This document shows positions 1 through 7,952 of a stretch of DNA of 64,000 nt, piece after piece. A model generated the notes under the pieces. That model searched no databases and was not told the DNA's origin. It saw nothing but the letters and a program-made list of their open reading frames with translations. The stretch comes from Umezawaea tangerina (GTDB taxonomy: Bacteria; Actinomycetota; Actinomycetes; Mycobacteriales; Pseudonocardiaceae). The stretch spans positions 124,001 through 188,000 of the forward strand of contig NZ_PVTF01000006.1 of NCBI RefSeq assembly GCF_003002815.1, read 5' to 3'. The position numbers were made by a program, and so were the translations under genes. Within the stretch, counting starts at the first letter, position 1. Every line of letters starts with the position of its first letter.

Positions 1-686
1 TTGTAGAACGCGACCAGACCGGCGATCGGCAGCATTTCCTTCGTGGGGAAGCTGTAGCTCCAGGCCAGGTCCTGGTGCGTGCCGGTGGGCGTGACGATCG
101 ACCAGTAGTCGGTGGTCGTCCCCTTGTACGGGCACGCGGTGACCGTCGCGGTGCGGGTCAGCACGCGGAAGTCGACGTCGGTGCGGCTGAGGTAGTAGCG
201 GGTCGGCAGGCCGGTCTCGAACACCAGCACCGGCGTCGACGACTCGGCGACCACCACCCCGTCCAGCTCGATCCGCACCGTGCGCGACGACCGCAGGGCG
301 TCCACCCGCACGTACGGGCTGCGCGGGTGCACGAAGACCTGCTCGTCCTCCTCGAACCACAGGTCCGCCGCGGCCCAGTCGAAGCGCACGGCGTCGTGGA
401 AGTCCGGGTAGTGCAGCGCCGCCCCCGCCCGGTGCTCCGCGCCCGCGCGGACGCCGTGCAGGCGGGCGACGCCCCGGCTCGTGGGCTTGTCGCGGTGCTC
501 GTCCACGAGCACCGCGGGGCGGACGTCGGCGCGCGGGACGTAGTACTGCGGGTAGTACGGGTGCTCCCAGACGTAGAGCGCGCGCGTGGTGTCGAGCAGG
601 ACCTCGCCCGCCAGCAGCGCGCGGATGCGGCGCGGGACGGGCTGCACGTGGTCCACGGGCACGGGAGGGGCGGGGTGGTCGGCCAT
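1..686 (-). CDS. DUF427 domain protein, 3' end cut by window edge
   Basis: The frame starts at an ATG and runs off the window at base 1, leaving 228 visible codons. It carries the aromatic-rich signature of DUF427 proteins: a W-E-H-P-Y-Y-P stretch near residue 40, a second beta-rich half, and a C-P-Y-K-G motif near residue 183 followed by Y-W. No signal peptide or membrane segment is visible. The family is common in actinomycetes as a soluble protein with two similar halves and has no agreed biochemical role. It is transcribed away from the WGR gene, with about 100 bp between the two starts. The family call is firm; the function is unknown. Confidence 0.8.
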   Translation of the reverse strand, partial: MADHPAPPVPVDHVQPVPRRIRALLAGEVLLDTTRALYVWEHPYYPQYYVPRADVRPAVLVDEHRDKPTSRGVARLHGVRAGAEHRAGAALHYPDFHDAVRFDWAAADLWFEEDEQVFVHPRSPYVRVDALRSSRTVRIELDGVVVAESSTPVLVFETGLPTRYYLSRTDVDFRVLTRTATVTACPYKGTTTDYWSIVTPTGTHQDLAWSYSFPTKEMLPIAGLVAFY

Positions 687-790
687 GTCCGCACGGTAAC
701 CCCCGGTGCGGGGACGTGTGATCGAAAAATGTCGGTGCTGCCGGCTACCTTGGTCCCATCGCGCCACCCGGTCCCCGAGGAGAGATCAGA

Positions 791-2215
791 ATGCCTGCTG
801 CCACCACGTACCTGGAGCTGTCCGAGTCCGACGGCGGTGCGCACAAGTTCTACGAGGTGCGGGTGGTCGACACGAAGGTGACGATCACCTACGGGCGCAT
901 CGGCGAGACGGGGACGATCCGCGACGCGACGTACCCGGACGCCGCCAAGGCCGTGAAGGCGGCCGAGAAGAAGATCGGCGAGAAGGTGCGCAAGGGGTAC
1001 GCGCCCGCCGTGAAGGGCGTGCGGCAGCGGCGCGCGGTCACCAGGCGGCAGATCACCAGCGTCGTGTCCACCGCGCACCAGGCGCCGGTGCTCTGGCGGT
1101 TCGCGTCGGGCGCGCCCGCGTTCGGCATCTTCGTCGGCGAGGACCAGGCGTGGGTGGGCAACGAGAAGGGCGACGTCTACACGCTCACCCACGACGGCGC
1201 GGTCACCGGGCGGTACGGCCTGCCCGACGGGGTGAAGTGCATCGTCGCGGACGACTTCTGGATCTACGCGGGGTGCGACGACGGCCGCGTGTACGACCTG
1301 GGCGGCAAGGTGCCCAGGGTCGCGTACGAGATCGCCAGCAACGTCGACATCTACTGGCTGGACATCGACGACGGCGTGCTCGGCGTGTCCGACCGCCAGG
1401 GCGGCATCACGGTCGTCGACCACGAGGACGAGTTCCAGTGGTCGCGGCCCAGCAGCGGCGACGGCGCGTGGATGGTCCGCTGCGCGCCGGAAGGCGCTTA
1501 CCACGGGCACTCGCGGGGCGTGACCCACTACGCGGCGCGCTCGGGCGACCAGGTGTGGCACACCGACACCAACGGGGACGTGCTGTTCGGCTGGCAGGAA
1601 CCGGCGGAGGTGTTCGCGGGGACCAGCCGGGGGTGGGTGCACCGGCTGGCGAAGTCGACGGGCGCGGAGGTCGCGCGGTACCGGTGCGACGCGGCGGTGT
1701 TCTCGTGCGCGACGTCCCCGGACGGGGAGTACGTGTTCGCCGGGGACAGCCACTCGTCGGTGTACTGCTTCGCCGCCGACGGGACCCGGCTGTGGAAGCT
1801 GGGGACGGGGTGCGGGTCGGCGTTCTCGATGCAGTACCGGGACGAGCGGCTGTACATCGTGACGACCGACGGGTCGCTGGCGTGCATCGACGCGAGCCCG
1901 GCGGCGGTGGGGGCGGCGGAACAGGGGAAGGTGCCGGTCCGCAGCGACGTGAAGGCGGACGGGTGGAAGAGGGTGGAGGCGACCGCTGAGGTGGAGACGG
2001 TGGCTTCTGGTGGGGGTGGGGTTGTCGTGGAGTGCGTGCAGGTCGGGGGGAGGTTGAGGGTGAGGGTGGTGTCGGAGGGGTATGACCCCGGGCGTGGGGT
2101 GCAGTTCCCGAAGGACATTCGGGTGGCTGGGGCGAGGTATGTGGTGGCGGAGGTGCACAGTTCGGTCAGTGGGGGGTTTTATCGGGCTCGGGGGGAGATC
2201 AAGAGGTTGGTGTGA
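791..2215 (+). CDS. WGR domain protein with C-terminal beta-propeller
   Basis: A 474-residue cytosolic protein. Residues 1-85 form a WGR domain (Y-x-V-x-V-x-D-x-K-V-T-I-T-Y-G-R-I-G), the fold that in PARPs and in bacterial fusions contacts nucleic acid ends or partner proteins. Residues 100-380 hold repeated strands of the type W-x-A-S-G-A-P-A-F and A-T-S-P-D-G-E-Y-V-F-A-G-D, as in PQQ/WD40-like propellers. A Gly/Val-rich linker and a basic C-terminal tail follow. A GAGGAGAG ribosome site sits before the ATG. It has no PARP or ligase domain, so a scaffold or sensor role is inferred; the substrate is unknown. Base use becomes noticeably more G-rich in the last 200 bp. Confidence 0.8.
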   Translation: MPAATTYLELSESDGGAHKFYEVRVVDTKVTITYGRIGETGTIRDATYPDAAKAVKAAEKKIGEKVRKGYAPAVKGVRQRRAVTRRQITSVVSTAHQAPVLWRFASGAPAFGIFVGEDQAWVGNEKGDVYTLTHDGAVTGRYGLPDGVKCIVADDFWIYAGCDDGRVYDLGGKVPRVAYEIASNVDIYWLDIDDGVLGVSDRQGGITVVDHEDEFQWSRPSSGDGAWMVRCAPEGAYHGHSRGVTHYAARSGDQVWHTDTNGDVLFGWQEPAEVFAGTSRGWVHRLAKSTGAEVARYRCDAAVFSCATSPDGEYVFAGDSHSSVYCFAADGTRLWKLGTGCGSAFSMQYRDERLYIVTTDGSLACIDASPAAVGAAEQGKVPVRSDVKADGWKRVEATAEVETVASGGGGVVVECVQVGGRLRVRVVSEGYDPGRGVQFPKDIRVAGARYVVAEVHSSVSGGFYRARGEIKRLV

Positions 2216-2332
2216 GGTGGGGGTTGGGGGGTGTGCTGGTGGCCGTGGGGGTCGCCCGGTGTTCGAGCCGCGGTGTGTGTCGCCCGGTGTCGGTGCCGCG
2301 GTCTCCGGGGGTGTCGCTACAGCGGACTCCGG

Positions 2333-2452
2333 GTGCGGTCGGCTTGACTTGGGGCCCCTTTTTTGGGCTTCGTCGGGCGAAAAAGGGCAGGTGGTAGAGC
2401 CTGCCCGCCGACTAATTTTAAGCCCAAAAACCCCAAGTCAAGCCGACCGCAC
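2333..2452. repeat. 120-bp stem-loop repeat, copy 1
   Basis: Perfect 22-bp inverted arms (starting GTGCGGTCGGCTTGACTT) enclose an inner pair TTTTTGGGCTT/AAGCCCAAAAA and a central hairpin GGGCAGG/CCTGCCC. A second copy of the same length and architecture lies at 33257-33376. Both copies are preceded by GGTCTCCGGGGGTGTCGCT repeats and followed by TTCCAGCGTCG repeats. It could be a REP/MITE-like element or a strong bidirectional terminator; there is no coding potential. The structure is directly visible, its function is not. Confidence 0.85.
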
Positions 2453-2472
2453 GAGCGGACGAGCCCCGCTCG

Positions 2473-2612
2473 CTTCCAGCGTCGTTGGGGGCTTGTCTGC
2501 TGCTTCCAGCGTTGCTGAGCCTTTGTGTGCTTGTTCCAGCGTCGCCGGGGGCTTGCGTGTTTGTTCCAGCGTCGTTGGGTGGCTTGTGTGTCGCTTTCCA
2601 GCGTCGCTGGGT
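2473..2612. repeat. Five degenerate ~30-bp tandem units (TTCCAGCGTCGnTGGG)
   Basis: Units beginning TTCCAGCG recur at about 30-bp spacing five times, each followed by G/T-rich sequence ending near TTGTGT. Spacing and sequence are too loose for a CRISPR array, and the units are not separated by unique spacers. Three similar units follow the second stem-loop copy near 33.4 kb, so stem-loop plus tail behave as one composite repeat. Confidence 0.7.
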
Positions 2613-2614
2613 GG

Positions 2615-3235
2615 TTACTCAGGCTGGGTGGTGAAGGCGGTTCGGAGTAGGGCTACGTCGGTGTTGATGTTGGGGGTTGCTAGGGGGCCGTTTGCTTGGG
2701 GGGTGAAGGCGGCTTGGGCTAGGACCAGGCCGCCCAGGAGGCGGGTGGCGGTGGTGGGGGTGGCGGTGGGGGGTGCTTCGCCGCGGGTGATGGCGCGGTT
2801 GAGCATGGTGGTCAGGTGGGCGTGCATGGGGGTGATGACGCCGGTGTTGATCAGTTCGGCGAGTTCGGGGTCGTGGCGGGACTCGGCGAGCAGGGCGATG
2901 AGGGTGGCGCCGGCTTTGCCCGCCATGGGGAGTTGTTTCCTCGTGAGGAGTTCGCGGAGGTCGCCGTCGAGGGAGCCGGTGTCGATGTCGTGGGTCTCCG
3001 AGTCGGCCACCTGCTGGGCGGCGGCCAGGAGGAGGTCGCGTTTGGTGGGCCAGCGGCGGTAGAGGGTGGCGGTGGAGACGCCGGCGCGTTTGGCGACGGA
3101 GGCCGTGGTGAGGCGGGCGTAGCCGCCCTCGGCCAGTTCGTCGAGCACGGCCTCGATGATGGCGGGGCCGAGGGTGGCGTCGACGGGTCGGCCCGGTGGG
3201 CGGGGGGACTCGTTCGTCGAACCTCGGCTTGTCAC
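2615..3235 (-). CDS. TetR-family transcriptional regulator
   Basis: A 206-residue protein read from a GTG with an AGGAGA site 10 nt upstream. The N-terminal HTH shows the classic A-S-V-A-K-R-A-G-V-S-T-A-T-L-Y-R-R-W pattern (about residues 40-60), with W-P-T-K-R-D-L-L after it. The C-terminal ligand domain is helical and not assigned to a substrate. It is divergent from the SDR oxidoreductase, and a palindrome GATACGAA/TTCGTATC lies between the two starts. The likely job is repression of itself and of the SDR gene until a small molecule binds. The family is certain; the ligand is unknown. Confidence 0.9.
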   Translation of the reverse strand: MTSRGSTNESPRPPGRPVDATLGPAIIEAVLDELAEGGYARLTTASVAKRAGVSTATLYRRWPTKRDLLLAAAQQVADSETHDIDTGSLDGDLRELLTRKQLPMAGKAGATLIALLAESRHDPELAELINTGVITPMHAHLTTMLNRAITRGEAPPTATPTTATRLLGGLVLAQAAFTPQANGPLATPNINTDVALLRTAFTTQPE

Positions 3236-3285
3236 AGGTCCATGGTCTCCTACGGCGTCGCGGCGGGTGGAGCGGTGTTGAAATA

Positions 3286-3311
3286 GATACGAAGTGACTT
3301 CGTTTCGTATC
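3286..3311. promoter_or_regulatory. Probable TetR operator in divergent promoter
   Basis: GATACGAA and TTCGTATC form the outer arms of an inverted repeat, with an inner CGAAGT-g-ACTTCG dyad, in the 127-bp spacer between the TetR and SDR starts. Size and position fit an operator controlling both genes. This is inferred from symmetry only. Confidence 0.6.
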
Positions 3312-3362
3312 GTGCTAGCGTGGAGGTGAGGCCTGCGGGCGGAGTGCGGTCGAGGGGTGCGG

Positions 3363-4187
3363 ATGAAGACGATCGTGATCACTGGCGCGAGTGATGGCAT
3401 CGGTGCCGCGGCGAGCGGGATCCTGGCGGGCGAGGGGACGCGGTTGATCCTGGTGGGGCGCAGTGCGGTCAAGACGAAGGCGGTCGCGGAGCGGGTCGGG
3501 GCGGAGTACCACGTGGTCGACTTCGAGCGGCTCGACGAGGTGCGGGACCTCGCGACGGTCCTGGTGGACGGTTGCGAGTGGATCGACGTGCTGGCCAACA
3601 ACGCGGGCGGGCTGTTCTCGGGGCCGACGCGGACGGTGGACGGGTTCGAGAAGACGTTCCAGGTCAACCACCTGGCGCCGTACCTGCTGACCAACCTGCT
3701 GATCGGGCGTCTGCTGCACAGCGGCGCCGCGGTGGTGAACACGTCCAGCGTCGGGGCGCGGATCTACGGGCGGATCGACCTGGACGACCTGAACTGCTGG
3801 AACGACTACGACGCGAACAAGGCGTACGGCAACGGGAAGCTGGCGAACGTCCTGTTCACCAGGGGACTGCACGAGCGGTTCCACGCGGCCGGGCTGTCGT
3901 CGGTCGCGTTCCACCCCGGCGGCGTGGCGACGAACTTCGCGTCCGACACGACGAGCTACATGCGGCTGTTCAACAACACCCTGCTCAGGCGGCTGCTCAC
4001 GACCGCCGAACAGGGTGGCGCGCACCTCGCGCACTTCGTGACGGGCGTTCCGGGCAAGACGTGGGCCTCCGGCGAGTACTACACGCCACGACACCGGATC
4101 GGACGCACCAACAAGCAGGCCTACGACCCCGAACTGGTCCGGCGGCACTGGGACCTCAGCGCGGACATGCTCGGCGTCCGATGGTGA
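3363..4187 (+). CDS. Short-chain dehydrogenase/reductase
   Basis: A Rossmann-fold NAD(P)-dependent oxidoreductase of 274 residues. The cofactor motif T-G-A-S-D-G-I-G is at residues 7-14, N-N-A-G near residue 80, an N-T-S-S-V catalytic Ser strand near 130, and the catalytic Y155-x3-K159. The ATG six bases after GAGGGG is preferred over a GTG two codons earlier, which would have no spacing. The sequence resembles retinol-dehydrogenase-like SDRs that act on hydrophobic alcohols or ketones. It is divergent from a TetR repressor, so it is probably induced by its substrate or a related toxic compound. The substrate cannot be read from the sequence. Confidence 0.9.
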   Translation: MKTIVITGASDGIGAAASGILAGEGTRLILVGRSAVKTKAVAERVGAEYHVVDFERLDEVRDLATVLVDGCEWIDVLANNAGGLFSGPTRTVDGFEKTFQVNHLAPYLLTNLLIGRLLHSGAAVVNTSSVGARIYGRIDLDDLNCWNDYDANKAYGNGKLANVLFTRGLHERFHAAGLSSVAFHPGGVATNFASDTTSYMRLFNNTLLRRLLTTAEQGGAHLAHFVTGVPGKTWASGEYYTPRHRIGRTNKQAYDPELVRRHWDLSADMLGVRW

Positions 4188-4320
4188 GACAGCACCACCG
4201 CCAGAGGTGATTCCAGCAGCTCAGCCACCGAGGACACCCGACGCCCAGCGGTGAACCAAGCAACCACGGACCGCGGGCCCCGGAGCCCGACGTGGAATAC
4301 TTGACATCGGCAGAGCCCCG

Positions 4321-4570
4321 GCACAACCGCCAGCGACACCGACAGCCCAGCGCGGCGGAGCTCGGCGCCTGGCGGCGAGACGACCCGCTTCCAGCGGTAA
4401 CCGCCACAGCCGGCGGTAGCGACAGCTCGGCCCGAGACTGCTCGACCCCTGGGCTGAGACGCCCGCGCCCAGCGGTCGCCAACACAACCACCGGTAGCAA
4501 CAGCCCAGCGCGAGGGTACTCGGCACCCAGGCCGAGACGCCCGCGCCGAGGGGGTGCCGACACAACCGCC
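4321..4570. repeat. Degenerate ~78-bp tandem repeat in a 480-bp spacer
   Basis: The spacer between the SDR and the membrane-protein gene holds about three imperfect units of 78 bp. Each contains CAGCGGTnnCC, an ACCGGTAGCnACAGC-like core and GCTGAGACGCCCGCGC. The period is a multiple of three, and the minus strand stays open across it with a 26-residue repeat, but no start codon, ribosome site or homology supports a gene. I see no other gene between 4188 and 4665. Confidence 0.6.
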
Positions 4571-4665
4571 GATATGGCTGCTCAGTGTGGAGATGGGCGG
4601 TGTTCGGTGGTGGCGGTCGCGTTCCAGCGCTGGCGGGGGCGGGCGGGGTGGCGCATGGTGAGGGG

Positions 4666-5070
4666 ATGGGTGGTCGCACTGGTGCGGTTCGGGTTGTGGG
4701 GCAAGCGGCGTTGCTCGCCGTGCTGGCGGTGGGGACGTGGTGGGTGTTCCTCGGGAGCGATGACGAGCGGCGGGTTGATCCGGTGAGCGGGTCGGCCACG
4801 GGGCCGTACGAGGTGCCGCAGGTCGTGGGGTGCGTGCTGGTGTTGGTGGTGCTGGTCGTGGCCGGGACGCTGGTGGGGCCCGGTTGGGTTGCCGTGGTGG
4901 CGGTGGCGGTGCCGTTCACGGCCGTGTGGTCGTGGTGGGCGCGGGCGCACGACGACTCGGGGCTGTGGGTGGTCGGGAGCGGGTTGGTGTTGCTGGGGAC
5001 GGTGGCCGGTGGGGCGCTGGTCGCCGCTGTGACGCGCGCGCTCCGGAGGCGGCGCGTGCACAACGGCTGA
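4666..5070 (+). CDS. Small four-helix membrane protein, unknown function
   Basis: A 134-residue hydrophobic protein with four predicted membrane segments: A-L-L-A-V-L-A-V-G-T-W-W near residue 20, a V/L-rich segment near 55, W-V-A-V-V-A-V-A-V near 75 and L-W-V-V-G-S-G-L-V-L-L near 105. A short R-R-R-R-V-H tail ends it, probably in the cytoplasm. The start is uncertain: the ATG used is close to a GAGGGG, and an in-frame GTG lies 18 nt upstream. It is convergent with the GH12 gene, with two bases between stops. No family is recognised. A small transporter subunit or DUF membrane protein are both possible. Confidence 0.6.
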   Translation: MGGRTGAVRVVGQAALLAVLAVGTWWVFLGSDDERRVDPVSGSATGPYEVPQVVGCVLVLVVLVVAGTLVGPGWVAVVAVAVPFTAVWSWWARAHDDSGLWVVGSGLVLLGTVAGGALVAAVTRALRRRRVHNG

Positions 5071-5072
5071 GC

Positions 5073-6227
5073 TCAGCGCGGGACGCAGGTGAGAGCGGTG
5101 ACCTTGGGCGGTGGACCGGTGCCGACGAGTCCGAAGCTGATGGACTCCGAGACCTCCACGGTGCCGTTGTAGTCGGCGTTGACGGCGCGGACGGACCGGC
5201 CGTTCTGGGTGACGGTGGCGTCCCAGGAGTTCTGCACGCGCTGGTCGCCGGGGAACGTCCAGTCGACCTCCCAGCCCTTCAGCGGGCGCCCGCCGGAGTT
5301 GGTGATCACCACGGTGGCGGTGAAGCCCTCGGCCCAGGTGGTGCCGACGGTGAGCTGGGCCGTGCAGGCCGCGGGCCCGAGGGGTTTCGAACTGGCCGGG
5401 GGCCGCGACTCGTCCACGGTCACGCTGAACTGGTCGATGGCGTTGCCCGCTCCCCCGCGCCACAGGTTGAAACCCGCCTCGACACCGATGAGGTACCACT
5501 CGGGCTTGATCCAGCCCCTGGTCTGGGCGTCCTTGGTGAACGCGCGGATGTCCAGCCCCTTGACCGAGGTGACGTCGCCGACCCGCTCGTAGACCACCCG
5601 GTTGCGGCCGTCCGCCTTCTCGAACCAGACGTCCCAGCTCGCACCCGCGATCGGCATCGCACCCGCGACCATCACACCGCTCGGCCGCACGTCACCGTTG
5701 CTGCGCAACCAGATCGCCATCTCGGCACCGTCGGGCGGGCCGTCGACAGCAGGCCTGCTGTGGAACCAGACGGCGTAAGCGGCGTTGTACGTGCCGCCCT
5801 CCCCCGCCGTGCCCACCAGATCACTGGTGATCTCCGGCATCCGCGACACCTGCACCGGCAGACCGCTGTTGTCCGAGCACACCCCGAAGTGGCAGCCCTT
5901 GACCAGCGCGGGCGACGCGGCCGGGGCGCCGTTCGGCGGGCGGTCGTGCTCGGCGCGCTCGACCTTGAGCGACTGGTCCCCGACGCCCACGCACTGCTCG
6001 GTGTCGGCACCCCAGACGTTGTTCAACGCCAGGTAGTCCTTGCCGCCGGCGGGGGCGATGTCGTCCTTCCCGCACAGCTGGGTGGTGGTGGCGGAGGCCG
6101 CGGGGCCGGAAGGGAGGGCGGCGAGGAGGACCAGGCCTACGGCGGCGGCCAGGACGGCGCCCACGATGCCGACCGCCGCGAGGGTGAGGGAGACGCGGAA
6201 GGCCAACTGCGCCAAGGGATGGCTCAT
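5073..6227 (-). CDS. Secreted GH12 endoglucanase with CBM2
   Basis: A 384-residue exported glycoside hydrolase. Residues 1-45 form a signal peptide (hydrophobic core then A-S-A). Residues 50-275 match GH12: an L-N-N-V-W-G-A-D-T-E-Q-C start, the E-M-A-I-W-L strand whose E169 is the expected nucleophile, and a W-D-V-W core strand. After a Pro/Ser linker, residues 285-384 form a family 2 cellulose-binding module (C-T-A-Q-L-T-V-G-T-T-W-x-x-G-F-T-A ending near C-V-P-R). GH12 enzymes cut beta-1,4-glucan or xyloglucan with retention. A GGAGG lies 8 nt before the ATG. It is transcribed alone, and no CebR-type operator is seen upstream. Confidence 0.9.
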   Translation of the reverse strand: MSHPLAQLAFRVSLTLAAVGIVGAVLAAAVGLVLLAALPSGPAASATTTQLCGKDDIAPAGGKDYLALNNVWGADTEQCVGVGDQSLKVERAEHDRPPNGAPAASPALVKGCHFGVCSDNSGLPVQVSRMPEITSDLVGTAGEGGTYNAAYAVWFHSRPAVDGPPDGAEMAIWLRSNGDVRPSGVMVAGAMPIAGASWDVWFEKADGRNRVVYERVGDVTSVKGLDIRAFTKDAQTRGWIKPEWYLIGVEAGFNLWRGGAGNAIDQFSVTVDESRPPASSKPLGPAACTAQLTVGTTWAEGFTATVVITNSGGRPLKGWEVDWTFPGDQRVQNSWDATVTQNGRSVRAVNADYNGTVEVSESISFGLVGTGPPPKVTALTCVPR

Positions 6228-6512
6228 CTAGACCCTCCTCGGGGGAGGCGGTGTGGGGCTTGACGCGCTCATGTTGGGAGTACGGGAGATCGGGATGGGT
6301 GGTTCAAGGGGTGACTGATCGGTCCGTTTGGGGGGTGGGGGTGTTGGTGGTGGGGGTCGGCCTTTGTGCGGGTTCTTCCTGCGAGGCCCGGCTCATGACC
6401 CTTTCGCCCTGTGAAGCCTGCTCCGGCCGTCCCACCCCTGGGGAAGCTCAACCCTCGGTCACGTCGTGCCCACCCCTGGCGAAGCCCGGCCCCCGGCGCG
6501 CGATTGTCTCAA

Positions 6513-6567
6513 TGCTTGATCTTGCTTGTCAAGACGGTGAAGCTGTCTTGACAAGCAAGATCAAGCA
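6513..6567. repeat. Perfect 23-bp inverted repeat (long hairpin)
   Basis: Two 23-bp arms (TGCTTGATCTTGCTTGTCAA... and its exact complement) flank a 9-base loop. The arms are AT-richer than the surroundings. It lies about 200 bp past the stop of the glycosyltransferase gene in a 535-bp gene-free spacer. Downstream of it, several small GCTTCGC/GCTCCGC tetraloop hairpins follow (6600-6720). It may be a terminator for the left biosynthetic operon, although no T-run follows, or the trace of a small mobile element. Confidence 0.85.
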
Positions 6568-6762
6568 GGAGGGCGCTGTGGATCGGGGGCAGAGGGGAAG
6601 TCTGGCTTCGCCAGCATCAGGCTCCGCCTGACTCAAGCATCCTCGCTGCGCGTCGGACAAGGCATCGGCTGGCGCCGACAAGGCCCCAGGCGCTTCGCGC
6701 CGGATGCGTGCTGGCGGGCTGCGCCCAACGGGGTGGGGTGGGTGTTGCTGGTTGTTGGTGGG

Positions 6763-7944
6763 TTAGGTGGTCATTCTCTTTTCGATCAGGTCTGCTGCGC
6801 GGGTGGTGCCGCCGGATTCTGTTACGCGGTCGCGCATCCAGTTGAGGCGGGCGGTGGTTGGGGTGTCTGTGGAGAGGTCCAGGACTGCTTGGCGTAGGGA
6901 TTCCGGGGTGATGGTGGAGAGTTCGACGATGCGGCCGAGGCCTAGTTCTACGACTTGCCTGGCGTCCATGTCCTGTTCGGCTACTTCAGGGGCGAGGAGG
7001 AGGGGGGTGCCTTGTTGGACGGCTGCCATGACGCCGCCCAGGCCGCCGTTGGAGAGGAAGACGGTGGCGTGTTCGAGGACTGCCAGCTGGGGGAGCCAGG
7101 GGTGGACTTCGAAGTTGGGGGGTAGGTCGCCCAGGTCTTCCGCGGTCCAGCCGCCGAGGGTCACCACGACGTGCCAGTCGAGGTCGGCGAAGGCGGTGGC
7201 GAAGAGGCGGAAGAAGTCGGGGCGGGCGTTGTGGACGGTGCCGAGGGAGATGAAGAGGACCTTGCTGTCGGGGGTCGGGGGCTGCCAGTCGCCCTGGAAG
7301 ATGGTGCCGTCGTTGCAAGGGCCGACGAAGGCGTAGTGGTCGCTGAAGGAGTCGCCCTGGGGTTGGAAGGCCTTGGGGACGAAGACCAGAGCGAGGTCGT
7401 TGGGTTGGTGGAGAAGGGTTTCGTCGATGCCGTGCTGGAGGAAGAGGTCCTGGAGACCTGACTCCACAGCGGCTGCCTCGGCGCCGCGGGGACCTGCCAG
7501 CAGCTCGGCGCGGCGGGGGGCGGTCCAGTCGACGGTGTCGTTGAAGGCGAGGTTGGGGTGGGTGAGGACGATGGGGACCGTCCACTTGCGACCCAGGACG
7601 GCGGCGGCGCCGTACATCATGGGGTCGAAGACGATGAGGTCCGGGGTGGTGTCGACGAGGGCTTCGACGGAGGCGACGCTGCGGAGGCCTTCCTCGTAGA
7701 AGCGCATGCAGGTGAGGACGATCTCGGCGGTGTCGGCGTGGTCGCTCAGGCCGGCGGGGATGGCGGCGAGGGTGGGGCCGTAGATCAGTGGGGTGACGCC
7801 GGACTGCTCGGCGTACTGGGCAAAGAACTCGGTGGTGGCGTAGCTGACGCGGTGGCCGCGTCGGGCGAGGGCCTCGGCGATGGTGAGGGTCGGGAAGACG
7901 TGGCCGAAGGCCGGGGCGCTGAGGAACAGGACGTGCTTGGGCAT
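6763..7944 (-). CDS. Macrolide-type (MGT/GT1) glycosyltransferase
   Basis: A 393-residue GT-B enzyme. The N-terminal acceptor domain begins H-V-L-F-L-S-A-P-A-F-G-H-V-F-P-T, placing the catalytic His near residue 14. The C-terminal donor domain has S-L-G-T and the nucleotide-sugar signature W-L-P-Q-L-A-V-L-E-H-A-x-V-F-L-S-N-G-G-L-G-G, in which the usual H-G-G is N-G-G. The family moves sugars from NDP-sugars to hydroxyls of natural products. It sits 8 nt after the aminotransferase stop in the left operon, so it is probably a tailoring or self-protection enzyme of the cluster, as the glycosyltransferase BraA is in brabantamide. No deoxysugar genes are present, so a common sugar donor is expected. 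Confidence 0.9.
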   Translation of the reverse strand: MPKHVLFLSAPAFGHVFPTLTIAEALARRGHRVSYATTEFFAQYAEQSGVTPLIYGPTLAAIPAGLSDHADTAEIVLTCMRFYEEGLRSVASVEALVDTTPDLIVFDPMMYGAAAVLGRKWTVPIVLTHPNLAFNDTVDWTAPRRAELLAGPRGAEAAAVESGLQDLFLQHGIDETLLHQPNDLALVFVPKAFQPQGDSFSDHYAFVGPCNDGTIFQGDWQPPTPDSKVLFISLGTVHNARPDFFRLFATAFADLDWHVVVTLGGWTAEDLGDLPPNFEVHPWLPQLAVLEHATVFLSNGGLGGVMAAVQQGTPLLLAPEVAEQDMDARQVVELGLGRIVELSTITPESLRQAVLDLSTDTPTTARLNWMRDRVTESGGTTRAADLIEKRMTT

Positions 7945-7952
7945 GGTTCTCC

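Noticed and set aside
2473-2612. Possible CRISPR-like array of TTCCAGCG units
   Set aside because: Units vary in sequence and are not separated by unique spacers of constant length, and no cas genes occur.
4221-5063. Minus-strand open frame covering the 78-bp repeats and the membrane-protein gene
   Set aside because: No ribosome site, low-complexity Pro/Thr/Arg composition, and antisense to a frame with four clear membrane helices.
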